A DNA stretch of 64,000 nt from Eggerthia catenaformis OT 569 = DSM 20559. GTDB lineage: Bacteria > Bacillota_I > Bacilli_A > Erysipelotrichales > Coprobacillaceae. The notes beneath the pieces were generated by a model. That model saw only the letters and a list, made by a program, of their open reading frames with translations. It did not search any database and had not been told where the DNA came from. The translations under genes and the position numbers were made by a program. The stretch is taken from the NCBI RefSeq assembly GCF_000340375.1, contig NZ_KB446646.1:342301-406300 (forward strand), in the 5' to 3' direction. Each line of letters opens with the position of its first letter. Positions within the stretch are counted from its first letter, which is position 1. Shown piece by piece: positions 52,267-60,668 of the stretch.

Positions 52267-53790
52267 ATGGAAAAGGAAAAATTAAGCAAACAGATAGATT
52301 GGTTTTCAATTGTTGTTCCATTGATAGGAGTTGTTGGATTATGTCTTATTTTTATGCTGATACCTGATCAATCGAAAATTATATTAGAAAAAGTAAGAGG
52401 CTTTATCGGAAATGATCTGGGACTCTATTATGCTCTTTTAGGAGTAGGGATATTCGGATCAACGCTTTATATGGCTTTTTCAAAGTTTGGTAATATTAAA
52501 TTGGGTAATCTTAAAAAACCTGAGTATTCATCATTTGCCTGGGGAACAATGATTTTTACATCTACAATGGCGGCAGATATATTATTCTATTCATTATGTG
52601 AATGGGCATTATATGCTAATGAAGGATATATACAGGAATTGGGAGGAGTTCAGAAATGGGCTTCTACATTTCCTTTATTTCATTGGGGTCCTATTGCCTG
52701 GAGCTTCTATATTGCTTTAGCTGTTGCTTTTGGCTTTATGCTTCATGTCAGAGGACGAAATAAGCAGAAATTCTCAGAAGGCTGTCGGCCTTTATTAGGA
52801 AAGAAGGTAGATGGCTTTTTTGGAAAAGTTATTGATTTAATTGCAATCTTTGCTTTAATCGCCGGTACGGCTACAACTTTTTCCCTTGCAACACCATTAT
52901 TATCACAAGCTATTTCAAAAATCTTTCATATTCCTAATGGCAGATTTCTCACAATCGGTATCTTAATACTTATTGCAATTGTCTATACTGTAACAGTTCT
53001 TTTAGGAATGGAAGGTGTTTCTAAATTAGCTGTTTATTGCACATACTTATTCTTTGGTTTACTTGTTTATTTCTTATTCTTAGGCGGAGAAACAAGATAT
53101 ATTTTAGAAACCGGATTCAGTGCTATGGGTAATATGATTCAAAATTTTACCGGTCTGGTGACTAATATGGATCCTTTAAGAAAAACATCATTTCCGCAAA
53201 ACTGGACTATTTATTATTGGGCATACTGGATGGTATGGTGTGTTGCAACACCGTTCTTTGTGGGTAAGATATCAAAAGGAAGAACAGTTCGAAATACTGT
53301 TTTAGGAGGATACAGCTGGGGTCTGGCAGGTACTTTTACTTCTTTTATTGTCTTAGGAAACTATGGCTTAGCTCAGCAGTTGAAACATGGTGTAGATGTT
53401 GCCGGCTTTATTGCTAAGGGAGGCAGCTATTCAGAGGCTATTATGAAGATTTTTGATACATTGCCTTTGCCGGCATTGGGACTATTGTTATTAGTAATCA
53501 CAATGATTGCTTTTTACTCTACAACTTTTGATTCAATCACAATGGTTATTTCTTCCTATTCATATAAGAAGCTTGATACAGATAAAGAACCGGATAAACG
53601 TATTCGTACTTTCTGGTCTGTTATGTTTATTCTTTTTCCTATCGCATTAATATTTGCTGAAAATTCTATGTACAGCTTACAATCTGTTTCTATCATAGCT
53701 GCTTTTCCGATAGGTATTATTATCATTATTATTGTTGCTTCTTTCTTTAAAGATGCTAAGTCTTATCTTCAGGAAAACGAGAAAGAATAG
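52267..53790 (+). CDS. BCCT family choline/betaine transporter
   Basis: 507 residues, 12 membrane segments, the usual size. The family signature is seen in TIYYWAYWMVWCVATPFFVG then KISKGRTVRN, and the FHWGPIAWSFYIALAVAFGF block is typical. BCCT proteins import choline, carnitine or betaine with Na+ or H+. Its place directly after LicA- and LicC-like genes suggests choline uptake, in place of the LicB permease of streptococci and Haemophilus, which belongs to another family. A terminator follows. Confidence 0.9.
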   Translation: MEKEKLSKQIDWFSIVVPLIGVVGLCLIFMLIPDQSKIILEKVRGFIGNDLGLYYALLGVGIFGSTLYMAFSKFGNIKLGNLKKPEYSSFAWGTMIFTSTMAADILFYSLCEWALYANEGYIQELGGVQKWASTFPLFHWGPIAWSFYIALAVAFGFMLHVRGRNKQKFSEGCRPLLGKKVDGFFGKVIDLIAIFALIAGTATTFSLATPLLSQAISKIFHIPNGRFLTIGILILIAIVYTVTVLLGMEGVSKLAVYCTYLFFGLLVYFLFLGGETRYILETGFSAMGNMIQNFTGLVTNMDPLRKTSFPQNWTIYYWAYWMVWCVATPFFVGKISKGRTVRNTVLGGYSWGLAGTFTSFIVLGNYGLAQQLKHGVDVAGFIAKGGSYSEAIMKIFDTLPLPALGLLLLVITMIAFYSTTFDSITMVISSYSYKKLDTDKEPDKRIRTFWSVMFILFPIALIFAENSMYSLQSVSIIAAFPIGIIIIIIVASFFKDAKSYLQENEKE

Positions 53791-53797
53791 CTAAGTA

Positions 53798-53828
53798 TCT
53801 CTTATTCGTATGAGTAAGAGATTTTTTT
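53798..53828 (+). terminator. Intrinsic terminator of the choline operon
   Basis: TCTCTTATTC (53798-53807) pairs with GAGTAAGAGA (53812-53821) with one G-T pair and a four-base loop, followed by seven T. Confidence 0.88.
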
Positions 53829-53829
53829 C

Positions 53830-53858
53830 TTGCTCGGCTGATAAAATATTGTTATTAT
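53830..53858 (+). promoter_or_regulatory. Promoter before the nucleotidyltransferase-muramidase pair
   Basis: TTGCTC (53830-53835), 17 bases, TATTAT (53853-53858), about 60 bases before the next ATG and immediately after the terminator. Confidence 0.45.
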
Positions 53859-53918
53859 GAGGGTGGTTTCCATTCATAAATATGATAGACTGATAAAAGA
53901 AATAAAGGAGTATATAAT

Positions 53919-54830
53919 ATGAAAACAACATTAGTAATTATGGCAGCCGGTATCGGTTCAAGATTTGGTGGCGGGATTAAACAGTTAGAACCTGTTGGTA
54001 TGCATGATGAGATTATCATGGATTATTCTATTCATGATGCTATAGAAGCGGGATTTAATAAGATTGTCTTTATTATTCGTAAAGATATTGAGAATGATTT
54101 TAAAGAAAGAATAGGAAATCGTATTGAGAATGTAGCTAAAAAAGCGAATGTAGAAGTCGCTTATTGCTTTCAGGCATTAGATAATCTTCCATCAGGATAT
54201 AAAGTGCCGGAAGGAAGAAATAAGCCTTGGGGAACAGGACAGGCTGTCTTAGCTGCTAAAGAACTTGTTCATGAACCATTTATTGTAATTAATGCTGATG
54301 ACTATTATGGCAAACAAGCATTTGTATCATTGCATGCATTTTTAGAGGAAGGTCATGATGCTTATGAATTTGCAATGGCAGGATTTATCCTGAAGAATAC
54401 ATTAAGCGATAATGGCGCAGTTACCAGAGGAATATGTGAAGTTAATGGTCAGGGCTATTTAACTGATATTTGTGAAACATCAAATATTATAAAGACAGCA
54501 ACAGGAGCATCAGTTGAAGGAAAAGATATTGATGCTAATAGTTATTGTTCTATGAATACATGGGCTTTAACACCTGAATTTATGAATGTATTGGAAGAAC
54601 AGTTTACCGGTTTCTTAAATAATCTTTCTAATCCGTTAAAGGATGAATATTTATTACCAACAATTATTGGTAATTTATTAGATGAAAAGAAAGCGACAGT
54701 TAAAGTATTGGAAACAAAGGATAAATGGTTTGGAGTTACTTATAAAGAAGACAAACAGACAGTAGTAGATAGTTTTAAGTATCTGATTGAAACAGGTGTT
54801 TATAAAGAAGATTTATATAGTGATTTATAA
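53919..54830 (+). CDS. Sugar-phosphate nucleotidyltransferase-like protein
   Basis: 303 residues. The N-terminus TLVIMAAGIGSRFGGGIKQL is the Gly-rich nucleotide-binding loop; later come PWGTGQAVLAAKELV, VINADDYYGKQAF (metal-binding Asp) and SYCSMNTWALTPEFMNVL. The fold is that of GlmU/RmlA-like pyrophosphorylases, but the GGGIKQLEPVG variant and the C-terminal part belong to a less studied subgroup. The substrate (sugar-1-phosphate or phosphocholine-like) is open. AAAGGAG precedes the start; it is 11 bases from the muramidase gene and probably co-transcribed. Confidence 0.78.
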   Translation: MKTTLVIMAAGIGSRFGGGIKQLEPVGMHDEIIMDYSIHDAIEAGFNKIVFIIRKDIENDFKERIGNRIENVAKKANVEVAYCFQALDNLPSGYKVPEGRNKPWGTGQAVLAAKELVHEPFIVINADDYYGKQAFVSLHAFLEEGHDAYEFAMAGFILKNTLSDNGAVTRGICEVNGQGYLTDICETSNIIKTATGASVEGKDIDANSYCSMNTWALTPEFMNVLEEQFTGFLNNLSNPLKDEYLLPTIIGNLLDEKKATVKVLETKDKWFGVTYKEDKQTVVDSFKYLIETGVYKEDLYSDL

Positions 54831-54841
54831 GGAGAGCCGGT

Positions 54842-56497
54842 TTGAAAAAGATTTTAGCAATTATTGTAAGCTTAACCGTTGTTTTTTCGGTCATTTTACC
54901 TGCTTATGCAAGAAGCGGTCATTGGAAAGAAAATAAGATTGGCTGGTGGTATCAGTATGATGATGGAACATGGGTTCAAGGATCATTTTTAAAAATAGGG
55001 TATCATACATTTTATTTTAATAAGAAAGGATATGCAGTTAAAGGATGGCATTTCATAGATAATAACTGGTATTATTTTGATGATAACTGTTATATGCTTA
55101 AAGGAAAACAATCTATTAAGAGTTTATCTTTTCTATTTGATAATGAAGGTAAATTAGTTAATCAGAGTACTTCTTATCAGGGTGCTGTAGGAACAACAGT
55201 CAAAGCTTATAAGGCTTTTAATGACCCTTTATTAGCTGTTTTAGATAATGCTCATTTCAGTACTGATAAGTATCATGTTTGTCAGACAGATAAGGAAGGT
55301 TTACTTATGCCTACCGGAAAAGGTTATGCAACAGTGACTGTTAAAGGAACCTTAAACGGTTATTCTTTTAGTAAGAAATATGGTGTAAGCATTACTTCAT
55401 CATCAGCTAAAATAGGTGCTGATTTCTCAGCTTATCAGGGAAATATTGATTTTAATAAGGTTAAGAAATCAGGTATACAGTATGTTATTTTACGTGGAGG
55501 ACATGGTTTTCATACAACGGGTAATTTAATAGATGGAGTGGATAGAAAAATCTATGATAATCTAAAGCTTGTTTCTGATGCTAAGATGAATTTCGGGCTT
55601 TACTGGTATTTAGATTCTTCTACTGCTGATAAGATCTCCATACAGGATTCTATTGATCAGGCTAATAAGCTAGTTAATATCTTAGATCATAATAAATCTT
55701 ATTTATCTAAGATGGTTTATCCTATTTATCTTGACTTGGAAACTAATCAGTTAGTAAAAGGCATACCTGCTTCAAAGAGAGCATCTTATTTAGAAAGTAT
55801 TGTTAAAGCTTTTATAGATGTTCTTCATGCTCATAATTATAAAAATATTGGTATCTATGCAAATACAAACTGGTTTAAAAACTATATTAATAGTACTTAT
55901 TTTACACAATTTCCAATCTGGCAGGCTCATTATAGCTTAGAAACATCTCAGCCTTCATTTATGATAGGCAATAAGCTTATTAAAGCTCATATGTATCAGA
56001 CAGGATCAAGCTATTATATAGAGGGAGTCAATGGAAGAGTAGATTTGAATTATGATTATAGCACGCCTCTTACTATAAAACAGGCAGGATGGCATTATAC
56101 CGGGAAATACTGGTATTATCTCAACACTCACAATCAGAGAGTTACAGGCTGGGTTCAATATAAGAATAAATGGTATTTTATGGATAAAGAAGGTATTATG
56201 CAGACAGGCTGGGTTAAGCCTAAAAAATCATGGTATTATCTTAATGATTCCGGCGCTATGCTGAGAGGATGGCAAAAGATTAAGAATAAATGGTATTATC
56301 TGGGTGACAGCGGAGCGATGTTGACAGGATGGCAGAAAATCAACAAGAAATGGTATTTCCTGGAAGACAGCGGTAAGATGTCATCTAACAGATGGATTGG
56401 CAATTACTATGTAACTGATAGCGGGGCAATGGCTGTTAGTACGTGGATTGGTAAATATCATGTAGATTCTAATGGTAAATGGAATAAGACACGTTAA
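54842..56497 (+). CDS. Choline-binding GH25 muramidase (lysozyme)
   Basis: 551 residues from TTG 54842, set by AAGGAGAG five bases upstream and the signal peptide that follows (MKKILAIIVSLTVVFSVILP, cleaved near AYA). Residues 28-100 hold three choline-binding-type repeats, 105-185 an unassigned beta-rich stretch, 190-395 a GH25 domain (IGADFSAYQGNIDFNKV with the first Asp, YPIYLDLETN with the DxE pair, WQAHYS), and 400-551 six more repeats (WVQYKNKWYFMDKEGIMQTG etc.). GH25 enzymes cut the glycan strand of peptidoglycan. Repeats on both sides of the catalytic domain are unusual; choline repeats are normally at one end. It would sit on phosphocholine polymer and remodel the wall. Confidence 0.92.
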   Translation: MKKILAIIVSLTVVFSVILPAYARSGHWKENKIGWWYQYDDGTWVQGSFLKIGYHTFYFNKKGYAVKGWHFIDNNWYYFDDNCYMLKGKQSIKSLSFLFDNEGKLVNQSTSYQGAVGTTVKAYKAFNDPLLAVLDNAHFSTDKYHVCQTDKEGLLMPTGKGYATVTVKGTLNGYSFSKKYGVSITSSSAKIGADFSAYQGNIDFNKVKKSGIQYVILRGGHGFHTTGNLIDGVDRKIYDNLKLVSDAKMNFGLYWYLDSSTADKISIQDSIDQANKLVNILDHNKSYLSKMVYPIYLDLETNQLVKGIPASKRASYLESIVKAFIDVLHAHNYKNIGIYANTNWFKNYINSTYFTQFPIWQAHYSLETSQPSFMIGNKLIKAHMYQTGSSYYIEGVNGRVDLNYDYSTPLTIKQAGWHYTGKYWYYLNTHNQRVTGWVQYKNKWYFMDKEGIMQTGWVKPKKSWYYLNDSGAMLRGWQKIKNKWYYLGDSGAMLTGWQKINKKWYFLEDSGKMSSNRWIGNYYVTDSGAMAVSTWIGKYHVDSNGKWNKTR

Positions 56498-56518
56498 AGA
56501 TGCTTAGGCATCTTTTTT
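56496..56518 (+). terminator. Intrinsic terminator of the muramidase gene
   Basis: AAAGATGC/GCATCTTT with loop TTAG, followed by T. It overlaps the TAA stop. Confidence 0.88.
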
Positions 56519-56564
56519 ATTAAATAGAGTTATAAAATTTTAGTATAGAATACTTTATAGTATT

Positions 56565-56573
56565 TGCTATAAT
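56565..56573 (+). promoter_or_regulatory. Extended -10 promoter of the unknown membrane protein
   Basis: TGCTATAAT (TG-n-TATAAT), 26 bases before the ATG. The -35 is poor. Confidence 0.55.
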
Positions 56574-56599
56574 AAATATACAGTGAGAGGAGTTTTTAA

Positions 56600-57616
56600 A
56601 TGGGAAGATTAATAATTTTAGGATTACTTTTATTTTTAGCTGTTTCATTTATTGCGATTTGCGTAGGCATGTATATTTATATGAAAAGAACAGTTAAAAA
56701 TGGACAGACATTAATGGAAGAAACTGTTAATAAACAAACAAGAGAAAGTAAATTAAGTATTAAGGAAATATTGATATATCTTTCTATGATTATAGTTGCT
56801 GTATTATTTTCTTTATATCTGATGAGAAAACTGGGACACGGTTTTGCTCCGCTGGCAAGTGCTATTGTGACACCATTTGTTTTAGCTTTCTTTAATGCCA
56901 GAAGACGTACAGGAAGATCTGTATTTATATTTACAGTGACCGCCGTTTTAGCTTTATTTTTGTTTTTTGTTTATATATTTATTGATATTCCTCCTACTGT
57001 TCCTAATATTACTATAAATAATACAAAAATTACTCTAGCAAAGACAAAAGCATCTGATGTATTAAAAGACGGCTTTGATATATATGTTAATCAGAAAGAT
57101 AATTATTATATAAGATATCAGGACTTATTAACTTCAGGAAAACTGAAAAAATATGAAATCAGTCAGAATATCTTAGTAAAAAAGGGCTTTAGGAGATATT
57201 ATATGTCCGATTGTCTATATTATCTTGCTAAAGGTAATACGATAATTGGAAGTATTGGATTATATGGAGATTTAAATAAAGATACTCTTTTAAAAGATTG
57301 TCGGATAGTACATTTTTATTTAGATCAGGATTGTGTTCAAGTATTAAAAAGAAACTCTATATCATTTCAATTAAATGGAGTGAATCTACTTGATACTTTA
57401 AATATAGAGGTGTTAAGAAAAACATTTGGCAAGAAGCTATGGTCTGTTCCTAACAATCCTCAGGATATTACCCAGTTATATTATGGCATTAAGTGGACAT
57501 CACACAGCAGTCATTTATTCTGGAATGAGTATTATTCATATATTCATTTTGATGAAAACAATAATATGACTTCTTTTGAAATGATGAGTGAAATAGCCAG
57601 AGACCGGAAAGAATAA
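56600..57616 (+). CDS. Membrane protein of unknown function
   Basis: 338 residues. Membrane segments at about 3-25, 52-72, 78-95 and 105-128, then an external domain of about 200 residues starting at IDIPPTVPNITIN. The outer part contains ITLAKTKASDVLKDGFDIYV and a C-terminal YYSYIHFDENNNMTSFEMM stretch; I recognise no family. GAGAGGAG precedes the start. It has its own promoter and stands between the muramidase and a decayed region, so context gives little about its job. Confidence 0.75.
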   Translation: MGRLIILGLLLFLAVSFIAICVGMYIYMKRTVKNGQTLMEETVNKQTRESKLSIKEILIYLSMIIVAVLFSLYLMRKLGHGFAPLASAIVTPFVLAFFNARRRTGRSVFIFTVTAVLALFLFFVYIFIDIPPTVPNITINNTKITLAKTKASDVLKDGFDIYVNQKDNYYIRYQDLLTSGKLKKYEISQNILVKKGFRRYYMSDCLYYLAKGNTIIGSIGLYGDLNKDTLLKDCRIVHFYLDQDCVQVLKRNSISFQLNGVNLLDTLNIEVLRKTFGKKLWSVPNNPQDITQLYYGIKWTSHSSHLFWNEYYSYIHFDENNNMTSFEMMSEIARDRKE

Positions 57617-57624
57617 AAAAGTAA

Positions 57625-58060
57625 GATTGATGATAAATTTATTATCTCCTGTTTTAGTATTCCTTTCTTATTAATAATGGGTTCATATAAAGTATATGCT
57701 CAAAGTAAGAAAGCATAAAAAGCGATTATTATTTATAAAGTTACAGGATGGTATCAACTGGAAAGTAAATGAAATATGATGATATATTAGTTTAATGCTT
57801 GAAGATGAATGATCTCTACCTGAAAAATATACTTATAGTAATTCAGAAGATATTTCTGGTAGAAATGATAATCTTTATGTTACTTTTGAATCAATATAAA
57901 AGCTATGAGAAAAATAAAAGTAAAGAATCCGACAGATAAGTTTTTAGTTATAAATATTGAGATATTTAAGTGGTTAAAAGCAAAGGAAAACAGTTGATAT
58001 TGGAAGGGTAAGGATAAAAAATAGCTTCTAATAGAAAATACTTTATAGATAGAATCTTTT
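57625..58060 (+). pseudogene. Possible decayed choline-binding surface protein gene
   Basis: This 511-base gap has no intact gene. Fragments in different frames read as one secreted protein: a hydrophobic stretch FIISCFSIPFLLIMGSYKVYA like a signal peptide is given here only by its ends, FIISCF to VYAQSKKA (57638-57715); then TGWYQLES (57742-57770), SLPEKYTYSNSEDISGRNDN (57815-57870) and IASNRKYFID (58021-58050). TGWYQ and the IASN-R-KYFID pattern recall the aromatic repeats of the choline-binding proteins nearby (MSSNRWIGNYYV). Several stops and frame changes would be needed, so the call is tentative. Confidence 0.35.
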
Positions 58061-58100
58061 AAACATTAAAATTTATTCTTTTGTTTTTCTTTAATAGGCT

Positions 58101-58106
58101 TATAAT
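58101..58106 (+). promoter_or_regulatory. Possible -10 of the beta-helix protein gene
   Basis: TATAAT 21 bases before the ATG; no good -35 at 16-18 bases. Confidence 0.35.
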
Positions 58107-58127
58107 AAAGCTAAGGAGATAGAGTGT

Positions 58128-58790
58128 ATGTATACAATTAAAGAGTTATATGATTTAGATCATACCCTTGCAAAAGATTATTTGTCACAATTTACATATC
58201 CATGGGAAGCATTGAAAGGAATTAAGGATTTTATTATTTCTTTAGGTAAAACATTGGATAAAGATGAATATCAAGAGATTAAAGAACATGTCTGGGTTCA
58301 TAAGACAGCTGTTATCTTTGATACAGCTTATTTAGGAGCACCATGTATTATTGGCAGGAATACTGAGGTAAGACAATGTGCTTTTATTAGAGGAAGTGCA
58401 TTAGTAGGAGAAGATTGTGTTGTAGGGAATAGTACAGAATTAAAGAATGTTATTTTGTTTGATCATGTGCAGACACCACATTATAATTATATAGGAGATA
58501 GTATTCTGGGATACTATTCACATACAGGAGCCGGAGCGATTACTTCTAATGTAAAAAGTGATAAGAAGTTGATTGTGATTCATGATGGTCATCAGCATAT
58601 TGAAACAGGATTAAAGAAGATTGGAGCAATGTTGGGAGATTATGTAGAAGTAGGATGTAATTCAGTACTCAATCCGGGGACTGTTATTGGTAGGCATTCT
58701 AATGTTTATCCAACTTCCTGTGTGAGAGGTGTTATCCCTGAGAATTCTATTTATAAGAATAATGGAAATATTGTTGTTAAGAGATTATAG
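58128..58790 (+). CDS. Left-handed beta-helix protein (GlmU C-terminus-like)
   Basis: 220 residues. After an N-terminal helical part (IKELYDLDHTLAKDYL, PWEALKGIKDFI) the protein is made of hexapeptide repeats ([LIV]-G-x-x-x-x): AYLGAPCIIGRNTEVRQCAF, SALVGEDCVVGNSTELKNVI, YIGDSILGYYSHTGAGAITS and GDYVEVGCNSVLNPGTVIGR. The order resembles the acetyltransferase half of GlmU without its uridylyltransferase half. Such stand-alone proteins are annotated as UDP-GlcNAc pyrophosphorylase-like; a sugar or amino-sugar acyltransferase is plausible. It is monocistronic, with its own terminator. Confidence 0.8.
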   Translation: MYTIKELYDLDHTLAKDYLSQFTYPWEALKGIKDFIISLGKTLDKDEYQEIKEHVWVHKTAVIFDTAYLGAPCIIGRNTEVRQCAFIRGSALVGEDCVVGNSTELKNVILFDHVQTPHYNYIGDSILGYYSHTGAGAITSNVKSDKKLIVIHDGHQHIETGLKKIGAMLGDYVEVGCNSVLNPGTVIGRHSNVYPTSCVRGVIPENSIYKNNGNIVVKRL

Positions 58791-58807
58791 AAATATAATC
58801 TTTTTTT
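58782..58807 (+). terminator. Intrinsic terminator of the beta-helix protein gene
   Basis: AGATTATA/TATAATCT with loop GAAA, followed by seven T. The TAG stop lies in the stem-loop. Confidence 0.8.
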
Positions 58808-58823
58808 ATATCATTTATTTGAT

Positions 58824-58851
58824 TTGACATTAAAAATAATGGGAGTACAAT
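58824..58851 (+). promoter_or_regulatory. Promoter of the radical SAM gene
   Basis: TTGACA (58824-58829), 16 bases, TACAAT (58846-58851). Perfect -35; strong promoter candidate. Confidence 0.72.
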
Positions 58852-58861
58852 ATATTATATA

Positions 58862-58882
58862 AAAATGACTATTAGTCATTTT
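58862..58882. repeat. Palindrome between promoter and start of the radical SAM gene (possible operator)
   Basis: AAAATGACT (58862-58870) and AGTCATTTT (58874-58882) are exact complements around ATT. It begins about ten bases after the -10 box, right where transcription would start, and touches the ribosome site. A repressor operator or a small RNA hairpin that blocks the ribosome site would both fit. Confidence 0.5.
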
Positions 58883-58894
58883 GAGGAGGGATGT

Positions 58895-60316
58895 ATGATG
58901 ACCGTGCTAAGCAATGTATCTCATAGTGTGGAAAGAAAAGTTATGAGTGGTATTATTGATAAGGTATTAAAGGGATTAGAGAAGGATAGAGAGAAGGAAT
59001 TCTTAAAGATTGTAGATATTGCTAAAAGATTTTATGGAGATGGCTTTAGTGATGAGAATTATGAAAATATTAAGAATGCGATTAAAGATCCTGATAATAG
59101 ATGGATAAAGTTTATTAATAGAGTTATTGATGAAAGTGATCAGAATGTTTTAAAAATGACTGCTTTAAATCTTGGCTATGAAGCATTTTTAAGAGGAACA
59201 AAGATGATCAGAGAGAATCGAAAGAAATATCACTGTAATATACCGTGGTTGATTCTTTTTGATCCAACAGATGCCTGTAATATGCATTGTGTGGGATGTT
59301 GGAGCGGTACTTATGGACATAAGCATAATCTTAGTTTTGAAGATATGGATAAGATAGTGACACAAGGTAAAGAATTAGGTGTATATCTTTATATGATGAC
59401 AGGCGGAGAACCGTTAGTTAGAAAGAAAGATATCTTAAAGCTTGCTGAGAAACATCATGACTGTTATTTTTCTATCTATACAAATTCTTCATTAATAGAT
59501 GAGAAATTTTGTCAGGATGTTGTCAGACTAGGAAATATTACTTTTCAATTATCTATTGAAGGAACACCGGAAACAAATGATTCAAGACGAGGAAATGGGC
59601 ATTATGATGCAGTTATGAATGCTATGGATTTATTAAAGAAATATGGTATTATCTTTGGTACATCTATCTGTTATACAAAAGCAAATATAGAAGCTGTGAC
59701 TAATGATGACTTCTTAAATATGATTGCTGATAGAGGAGCAAGATTTGGCTTCTATTTCCATTATATGCCGGTAGGCAATAATGCTGCGGTAGAATTGTTA
59801 CCAACTTGCCACCAAAGAGAATATATGATTAACCGTATTCGTTATATCCGTTCAGATCAGTGTCAGATAGGATTCTTCCCGATGGATTTCCAGAATGATG
59901 GAGAATATGTAGGAGGGTGTATTGCCGGAGGAAGAAACTATTTCCATATTAATTCAGCAGGTGATGCAGAGCCATGTGTATTTATTCATTATTCTAATAC
60001 TAATATTCATGAGCATTCTATTTTAGAAATGCTTCAGAGTCCATTGTTTATGGCATACCATCAGGAACAGCCCTTTAATAAAAATCATTTAAGACCATGT
60101 CCGATGCTTGAAAATCCGGAGATATTAAAAAGATTGGTTCATCAGACACATGCTCATGATACAAATTATGAAGCGGCTGAATCAGTAGAACATTTATGCG
60201 AGAAATGTTATGATTATGCTCAAAATTGGAAAGCTCCAGCTGATGAAATCTGGAATTCAGAAGTTCATAAAAAACCACGTTATGAAAACTATGCACCGGA
60301 TAGACAAATTCATTAA
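58895..60316 (+). CDS. Radical SAM protein with C-terminal SPASM-like cysteines
   Basis: 473 residues from ATG 58895 (the next codon is also ATG; GAGGAGG upstream suits either). An N-terminal helical domain of about 115 residues precedes the radical SAM barrel: LFDPTDACNMHCVGCWSGTY has the CxxxCxxC cluster ligands at about 128, 132 and 135, and YLYMMTGGEPLVRKKDIL the GGEP motif that holds SAM. After the barrel come GGCIAGGRNYFHINSAGDAE followed by PCVFIHYS, RPCPML and HLCEKCYDYA, the Cys pattern of an auxiliary-cluster (SPASM/twitch-like) region. No RiPP precursor or peptide transporter is adjacent. The substrate is unknown; a group with a similar N-terminal extension is widespread in gut Firmicutes. 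Confidence 0.85.
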   Translation: MMTVLSNVSHSVERKVMSGIIDKVLKGLEKDREKEFLKIVDIAKRFYGDGFSDENYENIKNAIKDPDNRWIKFINRVIDESDQNVLKMTALNLGYEAFLRGTKMIRENRKKYHCNIPWLILFDPTDACNMHCVGCWSGTYGHKHNLSFEDMDKIVTQGKELGVYLYMMTGGEPLVRKKDILKLAEKHHDCYFSIYTNSSLIDEKFCQDVVRLGNITFQLSIEGTPETNDSRRGNGHYDAVMNAMDLLKKYGIIFGTSICYTKANIEAVTNDDFLNMIADRGARFGFYFHYMPVGNNAAVELLPTCHQREYMINRIRYIRSDQCQIGFFPMDFQNDGEYVGGCIAGGRNYFHINSAGDAEPCVFIHYSNTNIHEHSILEMLQSPLFMAYHQEQPFNKNHLRPCPMLENPEILKRLVHQTHAHDTNYEAAESVEHLCEKCYDYAQNWKAPADEIWNSEVHKKPRYENYAPDRQIH

Positions 60317-60337
60317 GGATCTGCGGATCCTTTTTTT
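60315..60337 (+). terminator. Intrinsic terminator of the radical SAM gene
   Basis: AAGGATC/GATCCTT with loop TGCG and a run of seven T overlapping the right arm. Confidence 0.88.
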
Positions 60338-60615
60338 GTAAGCATAATTGCAATATAGATAGGTATAAAGGATAAAGTGAAAAACAGATTTTCCTGAACT
60401 TCACTAGATTGACTAATATTATGTATCTTTTAATGGTATCCAAATATAAGCGATCATTACTTGTGTACCTATATTTGGCTTACTGAGAACAGTTATAACT
60501 GTTTTTAGAGAAGATTCTTAATTGTGTTGACTTAGAGAAATCAGCTAATAATGAGTCAGGAAGATTTATTTTGGGAATATGAAAGGAAAAACAAAAAATG
60601 GTAGTATTTATTTCC
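60338..60615. other. Intergenic region with two inverted repeats
   Basis: No coding sequence is supported here. It holds CCAAATATA (60440-60448) and TATATTTGG (60470-60478), a 9-bp inverted repeat with a 21-base loop, and a perfect 16-base palindrome at 60488-60503 (AACAGTTATAACTGTT) followed by TT. The palindrome could be an operator or a weak hairpin terminator of an unannotated small transcript. Confidence 0.5.
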
Positions 60616-60644
60616 TTGAAAGCTAAGTACTAAACATTTATAAT
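60616..60644 (+). promoter_or_regulatory. Promoter of the TagB-like pair
   Basis: TTGAAA (60616-60621), 17 bases, TATAAT (60639-60644), 24 bases before the ATG, with GGGAGG as ribosome site between. Confidence 0.78.
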
Positions 60645-60668
60645 GAATATGGTTTCCGGGAGGATATT

